A stretch of DNA of 64,000 bases, taken from Mucilaginibacter aurantiaciroseus. GTDB taxonomy: Bacteria > Bacteroidota > Bacteroidia > Sphingobacteriales > Sphingobacteriaceae. The stretch's first letter is position 1; every line of letters begins with the position of its first letter. This document shows, piece by piece, positions 59,122-64,000 of the stretch. The position numbers were made by a program, and so were the translations under genes. Location of the stretch: NCBI RefSeq assembly GCF_024055595.1, contig NZ_JAMXOF010000001.1:992001-1056000 (forward strand), in the 5' to 3' direction. Under the pieces are notes generated by a model. It ran no database searches, was not told the DNA's origin, and saw nothing but the letters and a program-made list of their open reading frames with translations.

Positions 59122-61494
59122 ATGTTTAAAAACCACTTTAAAACAGCCTGGAGAAACCTGCTAAACAGCAAGTTTTACAGTTCCATTAATATTATAGGTT
59201 TAACAATAGGTTTAGCCGTAGGGATACTTATTTTGCTTTGGGTACAGGACGAATTAAATTACGACCGTTTTAATAAGAATACAGCTCAACTTTATAAAGT
59301 TAATTCTTCAATAGGTAGTGGCATTAGTAAACAAGTATGGGGCGGCGCACCTGCACCGGTAGCCACTTATGCAATAAAAGAAGTACCGGGCATTATTAAT
59401 GCAACCAGGATAGTTACTGCTTATGATTATTCGGTATTTAAATACCAGGATAAGTTATTAAAAGAGGATTATGGAAAATTGTCTTATATAGATGATTCCT
59501 TTTTTAAGATGTTTAGTTATAAATTACTAAAGGGTAATGTAAACAACCCATTCCCAAATGATCAGTCGGTAATTATTACAGAAAGTACTGCCAAACGCTT
59601 TTTTGGTAATGCAGACCCAATTGGGAAAATATTATTAGGCGATAGCAAAAATCCGGTGGTTGTATCGGGGTTACTTGAAGATTTTCCTGCCAATTCAAGC
59701 ATCAACGCTGATATGCTGTTTTCAATGAACGTAAAAAAGAAACAGTATGATGGTAAGGGTTACTGGAAAGCAATGGATGAGGCTTGGGGTAATTATTATG
59801 CACAAACCTTTTTACAGGTAAAAACCGGGGTGTCTGCCAAATCAATTGGTGAAAAGCTTACACAAATCCATTTTAAGCACCAGGCAGGTATAAAACCTAC
59901 CGATGGTGTTTTTCAACTCCAACCTTTGGCAGACATTCATTTATACAACCCCGACGGTAGTTCTGCGGGGATACAAACAGTAAAAATATTTTCAATAGTG
60001 GCCATATTGATATTGCTTATAGCTTGTATAAACTATATCAACCTGTCAACGGCTCGCGCCATGATGCGCTCGAAAGAAGTTAGCATACGCAAAATTATTG
60101 GGGCCGGCCGCAAGCAGCTGTTTATGCAATTTATCATAGAAACAATATTTTGCTTTGTATTGGCGCTATTACTTGCATTTGGTATAATTAAATTACTAAT
60201 GCCTGTTTACAACATCCTTGCAGGTAAGCAAATGTACTTTGACCTATTAAACATAAATGTGTGGCAGGTTATTGGCTTAACCGTATTGGCAACACTTATT
60301 GCTTCCAGTATATACCCCGCTTTATTATTATCATCATTTAAACCTATTAATGCCCTTAAAGGTAAACTTTCAATGGGTGCGGGTAATACAACATTCAGGA
60401 AGGTTCTTGTTGTGTGCCAGTTCGCATTCTCCATAGGGCTTATAATTAGCACCCTTATCATTAACAAACAGTTGAATTATATTCAGCAAATAAAGCTGGG
60501 TTATGATAAGTCTTATGTTTTTTCTCTGCAGATGCATAAAATGCAGGATCATTATGAATCTATAAAAGCCGAACTGCTTAATCAGCCCGAAATAACCGGT
60601 GTTACCAGCGGGGATGAGAGTATTGTAAGCAGTGGCAGTACCACATCAGATACCGACTGGGATGGGAAAGACCCGCAAATGAGTTTTTTAATTCATCCCT
60701 ATGGGGTTGATAAAGATTTCCTGACGATGTTTAAAATAAAACTTGTTGATGGAGTTAACTTTTCTGGAGAGAAGTCAGATTCGACACATTGGATATTAAA
60801 TGAGACTGCTGTAAGGCTTGCGGGTATAAAGAATCCAGTAGGCAAACGTTTTAAATTCCATGGTTCGTACGGGCGTATTATTGGTGTAGTGAAAGATTTT
60901 CACTTAGCTTCACTAAAGCAAGCTATTGAACCTGCCATTTTTACTTACAGCTCTAATAGCTGGCAAATATTTGTTAAAACAAACGGGAAAACCGCCACAG
61001 CCGCTATAGGTGCCGTACAAAAACAATGGAAACAATATAATGCAGATTTTCCGTTTGAATACAAATTTTTAGACGAGAGTTATAATGAACTTTATAAATC
61101 TGAGCAAAACACAGCCACACTATTTAATGTGTTTGCGTGTATTGCCGTATTTATTTCTTGCCTTGGCTTGTTTGGACTGGCCACTTACACCGCTCAAATA
61201 CGTTTCAAAGAAATAGGCATCCGTAAAGTGTTAGGTGCAAGCGTGATAAATATTACCGCTATGCTATCTAAAGATTTTTTAACACTGGTATTAATATCCA
61301 TAGTTATTGCTTCCCCAATTGCATGGTTTGCCATGCATAAATGGCTGATGGATTACGTATATCGCATAGAAATTAATTGGTGGGTATTAGCCGTAGCAGG
61401 TTTTGGGGCAGTACTTATTGCATTTTTAACCATCAGTTTTCAAGCAATAAAAGCGGCATTAAGTAATCCGGTTAAGAGTTTAAGGAGCGAATAA
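59122..61494 (+). CDS. FtsX-like ABC transporter permease, first copy
   Basis: A 790-residue protein with the duplicated layout frequent in Bacteroidota: an N-terminal membrane helix (about 20-42), a periplasmic MacB-core-like domain (45-255), three membrane helices (about 285-420), a second helix and periplasmic domain (about 430-660) and three C-terminal helices (about 675-785). L-I-A-C-I-N-Y-I-N-L-S-T-A-R near 298 and F-I-S-C-L-G-L-F-G-L-A near 678 begin the two FtsX units; both end with a similar N-P-V-K-S-L or I-N-A-L-K motif. The A-R-A-M-M-R-S-K-E-V-S-I-R-K-I-I-G-A stretch couples to the ATPase. Confidence 0.9.
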   Translation: MFKNHFKTAWRNLLNSKFYSSINIIGLTIGLAVGILILLWVQDELNYDRFNKNTAQLYKVNSSIGSGISKQVWGGAPAPVATYAIKEVPGIINATRIVTAYDYSVFKYQDKLLKEDYGKLSYIDDSFFKMFSYKLLKGNVNNPFPNDQSVIITESTAKRFFGNADPIGKILLGDSKNPVVVSGLLEDFPANSSINADMLFSMNVKKKQYDGKGYWKAMDEAWGNYYAQTFLQVKTGVSAKSIGEKLTQIHFKHQAGIKPTDGVFQLQPLADIHLYNPDGSSAGIQTVKIFSIVAILILLIACINYINLSTARAMMRSKEVSIRKIIGAGRKQLFMQFIIETIFCFVLALLLAFGIIKLLMPVYNILAGKQMYFDLLNINVWQVIGLTVLATLIASSIYPALLLSSFKPINALKGKLSMGAGNTTFRKVLVVCQFAFSIGLIISTLIINKQLNYIQQIKLGYDKSYVFSLQMHKMQDHYESIKAELLNQPEITGVTSGDESIVSSGSTTSDTDWDGKDPQMSFLIHPYGVDKDFLTMFKIKLVDGVNFSGEKSDSTHWILNETAVRLAGIKNPVGKRFKFHGSYGRIIGVVKDFHLASLKQAIEPAIFTYSSNSWQIFVKTNGKTATAAIGAVQKQWKQYNADFPFEYKFLDESYNELYKSEQNTATLFNVFACIAVFISCLGLFGLATYTAQIRFKEIGIRKVLGASVINITAMLSKDFLTLVLISIVIASPIAWFAMHKWLMDYVYRIEINWWVLAVAGFGAVLIAFLTISFQAIKAALSNPVKSLRSE

Positions 61495-61556
61495 ATACCA
61501 TAAATAATTGATGGTTTAGGGCACTGCCCCGATACAACAAATTAATAACTAAAATC

Positions 61557-63992
61557 ATGTTTAAAAACTACATAAAAACCGCATATAGGAGCCTTTATAA
61601 AAATAAGGGCTTTACTGCTATCAATATACTAGGATTAGCGTTGGGCCTTGCTACCTGCCTGCTCATTGTTTTTTATGTGGTGGATGAACTGAGCTACGAC
61701 CGCTACAACACCAAAGCCAGCCGCATATTTCGCGTAAACGAAGACCTAAAACTGGGCGAAAATAACGTGCAATATGCCGTTGCCATGCCGCCCCTGGCCA
61801 AAACTTTAAAGGCAGAATATCCATACGTGGAAGATGCCGTAAGGCTAAAAAATGCCGGATCTTTTCATGTCAAAAAAGGTGATGCGAATATCATAGAAAG
61901 CAAGATGGTATATGCTGATGCGTCAATTTTCAATGTTTTCACTTTGCTTATGATAAGCGGCAGCAGTTCATCGGCGTTAGTCGAGCCAAACTCTGTAGTA
62001 ATTAATGAAACCATTGCTAAAAAGTATTTTAAAAATACTAATGCTATTGGTAAAATAATGACATTTAACAATAACTGGAACCTAAAAGTTACAGGGATTA
62101 TACATGATGTACCAAAACAGTCGCATTTTAACTATGACTTCTTTATTTCTATGTCTACAGTACCTGACAGTAAATCTAACGAATGGTTAAGAAGCGATTA
62201 TAGTACATATGTGTTGCTTAAAGAAGCGAAAGACCACACAAAACTGGCCGCCAGTTTCCCAGCGTTTTTGCAAAAGTTTAGCGGCGCGCAAATGCAATCA
62301 GAACTTGGGCAGAGTATAGCCCAGTTTGAAAAGGGCGGCAGCCATTTCAGGCTAAACCTTACCGCGCTGACTGACATTCACTTAAACTCAAACCTAAGCG
62401 GTGAACTGGGGCCTAATAGCACTACGCAATACGTTTATATCTTTTCGGCAATCGCCTTATTTATATTGCTGATAGCATGTGTAAACTTCATGAACCTGAG
62501 TACTGCCCGTTCGTCAAACCGCGCTAAAGAAGTAGGGGTACGCAAGGTGATGGGTTCATCGCGTAAGCACCTGATCTTCCAGTTCCTGGCCGAATCTATA
62601 CTGATCACATTTGTAGCTACCGTAATTGCGATTGTCGCGGCAGTAATACTATTGCCTTTCTTTAACCAACTGTCCGGTAAAGAGATTGTACTCACTGTAG
62701 ATTCGCTTAAATGGCTGGTGCCATCGCTGTTAGCTATTGTATTGGTTATTGGTTCATTAGCAGGTTCATACCCGGCGTTCTTTTTATCGGCCTTCCAACC
62801 GATAGATGTATTGAAGGGTAAACTTTCTGCCGGTTTTAAAGGCGGTGGTTTGCGCAGCTTCTTAGTCGTATTTCAGTTTTTTGTATCGATACTATTGATC
62901 ATTGGTACATTGGTGATCTATAATCAGCTGAACTTTATCCAAACCAAAAACCTTGGTTACAACCGCAGCCAGGTGCTTGTTGTAAAAAATCTGGGCGAGC
63001 TTAATCAACAAACCAATGTATTTAAACAGGCACTTGCCGAATTACCGGGCGTAAAAGAAACCACCATGACTGGTTTTTTGCCTACCAACGGCTGGCGCAA
63101 TACTCGCATCTATTTTAAAGATGCTACTTACGACCAAAAGAAATCGCTTTTCCCGCAAAGCTGGCAGGTTGATGCCGATTACATTCCAACCATGGATATG
63201 AAAATGGCGCAGGGCCGCAATTTCTCAAAAGACATGCAGACCGATTCATCGGCGGTTATCATCAACGAGGCTGCTGCCAAGTTCCTGGGTTTTGCAGACC
63301 CTATCAATAAAACAGTTTATCAATCATTAGGTGGCGACCGTAAAGGAACTACGCCGAATGTTAAAGAATGCCATATAGTAGGTGTTGTTAAAGATTTTCA
63401 CTTTAACTCGCTGCGCGAAAAAATTGATCCTATTGTACTTACCTACGGCCAAAACCCGGGCGCGTTAGCCATCCGTGTAAGCACTTCAAATATTACCGGA
63501 CTGATGGGGCAGATCAAAGATAAGTGGAATAGCCTATCGCCGGGTATACAGATCGATTACTCATTTATGGATCAAGACTTTGATGCTTCATACCGTTCAG
63601 AACAACGCATCGGGAGGATCTTTGTCATCTTCACAGCACTGGCTATTATTATTGCCTGCCTTGGCTTGTTTGGTTTAGCCGCTTACGCTGCGGAACAACG
63701 CACCAAAGAAATAGGTATCCGCAAAGTTTTAGGTGCCGATGTAAGCGTAATTGTGGCCATGCTTTCAAAAGATTTTATAAAACTGGTATGTATTGCCATT
63801 GTAACCGCATCGCCGTTTGCATGGTTCGTAATGAATAAGTGGCTACAGGATTTTGCTTACCGCGTAACCATACACTGGTGGGTAATAGCAGCAGCTGGTG
63901 TAGGGGCATTGCTCATAGCATTTGTAACCATCAGCTTTCAATCTATAAAAGCCGCGCTGGCAAACCCGGTGAAGAGTTTGAGGTCGGAATAG
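61557..63992 (+). CDS. FtsX-like ABC transporter permease, second copy
   Basis: An 811-residue paralogue of the previous gene with the same two-unit layout (coupling motif K-E-V-G-V-R-K-V-M-G-S near 325, and I-A-C-L-G-L-F-G-L-A-A near 700). The C-terminal twenty residues of the two proteins are nearly the same (Q-S-I-K-A-A-L-A-N-P-V-K-S-L-R-S-E here, Q-A-I-K-A-A-L-S-N-P-V-K-S-L-R-S-E in the first). The gap of 62 bases suggests one operon. The stop is only 8 bases before the window end, so more permease copies or an outer-membrane channel may follow. Several permeases for one ATPase is common in such loci. Confidence 0.9.
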   Translation: MFKNYIKTAYRSLYKNKGFTAINILGLALGLATCLLIVFYVVDELSYDRYNTKASRIFRVNEDLKLGENNVQYAVAMPPLAKTLKAEYPYVEDAVRLKNAGSFHVKKGDANIIESKMVYADASIFNVFTLLMISGSSSSALVEPNSVVINETIAKKYFKNTNAIGKIMTFNNNWNLKVTGIIHDVPKQSHFNYDFFISMSTVPDSKSNEWLRSDYSTYVLLKEAKDHTKLAASFPAFLQKFSGAQMQSELGQSIAQFEKGGSHFRLNLTALTDIHLNSNLSGELGPNSTTQYVYIFSAIALFILLIACVNFMNLSTARSSNRAKEVGVRKVMGSSRKHLIFQFLAESILITFVATVIAIVAAVILLPFFNQLSGKEIVLTVDSLKWLVPSLLAIVLVIGSLAGSYPAFFLSAFQPIDVLKGKLSAGFKGGGLRSFLVVFQFFVSILLIIGTLVIYNQLNFIQTKNLGYNRSQVLVVKNLGELNQQTNVFKQALAELPGVKETTMTGFLPTNGWRNTRIYFKDATYDQKKSLFPQSWQVDADYIPTMDMKMAQGRNFSKDMQTDSSAVIINEAAAKFLGFADPINKTVYQSLGGDRKGTTPNVKECHIVGVVKDFHFNSLREKIDPIVLTYGQNPGALAIRVSTSNITGLMGQIKDKWNSLSPGIQIDYSFMDQDFDASYRSEQRIGRIFVIFTALAIIIACLGLFGLAAYAAEQRTKEIGIRKVLGADVSVIVAMLSKDFIKLVCIAIVTASPFAWFVMNKWLQDFAYRVTIHWWVIAAAGVGALLIAFVTISFQSIKAALANPVKSLRSE

Positions 63993-64000
63993 TGATTGGA

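Overview
The window looks like chromosome of a Bacteroidota bacterium of the family Sphingobacteriaceae; a Mucilaginibacter- or Pedobacter-like genus is my inference. The clues are a fused MurF-alanine racemase gene, a short primary sigma factor of 286 residues, TAnnTTTG -7 promoter boxes (the best is in front of two tRNA genes), families typical of the phylum (DUF4251, GH130, DUF4342, a GG-leader peptide), weak or absent Shine-Dalgarno sequences, and many short palindromic intergenic repeats.

Layout. 1-10.4 kb is a decaying accessory stretch. It holds the 3' end of a molybdopterin oxidoreductase, yjbQ, and a run of broken genes (TPR protein, DUF4342, a cupin stub, a TetR regulator with three stops, a metallophosphoesterase, a Gly/His/Cys-rich small protein). 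Between them are intact SDR, NERD, DHFR-like, VOC and recX genes and tRNA-Gly/tRNA-Leu. 10.5-16.2 kb has murF-alr, a DUF502 protein and two tandem Tet-type MFS transporters. At 16.4 kb lies an orphan six-cysteine GG-leader peptide. 16.9-24.3 kb has LOG, a sodium symporter, trpA, nhaA, a YrdC/Sua5 protein, yceI and sucC. 24.4-28.5 kb has a LolD-like ATPase, a small unknown and a variant HAD protein in one operon, then an S41 lipoprotein peptidase and a frameshifted beta-barrel. 28.5-35.2 kb has smc, a tiny ABC module, rpoD and an MBL hydrolase.

35.4-50.7 kb is an envelope and catabolic region. It has a dead alcohol dehydrogenase, a methyltransferase with a GH130 protein, and then a locus at 38.2-43.4 kb that I do not recognise: exported protein, beta-barrel, vanadium-haloperoxidase/PAP2-type lipoprotein, internally duplicated membrane protein, second beta-barrel. 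A run of RidA, D-threonine aldolase-like, M19 dipeptidase, GH63-like and TIM-barrel genes follows. 51-64 kb has htpG, a thioredoxin-like gene stopped at its active site, a histidine kinase/NtrC-type pair and, divergently, an HlyD-ABC-FtsX-FtsX exporter that reaches the window edge.

Two themes stand out. First, at least ten genes are disrupted while housekeeping genes (smc, rpoD, murF-alr, htpG, sucC, trpA) are open. Second, dispersed palindromic repeats reach into coding sequence: one is inserted in frame in the SMC hinge, and one supplies the TAG stop codons of both trpA and nhaA from its two ends. The best candidates for something undescribed are the 38.2-43.4 kb locus, the orphan GG-leader peptide and the coding palindromic element in smc.
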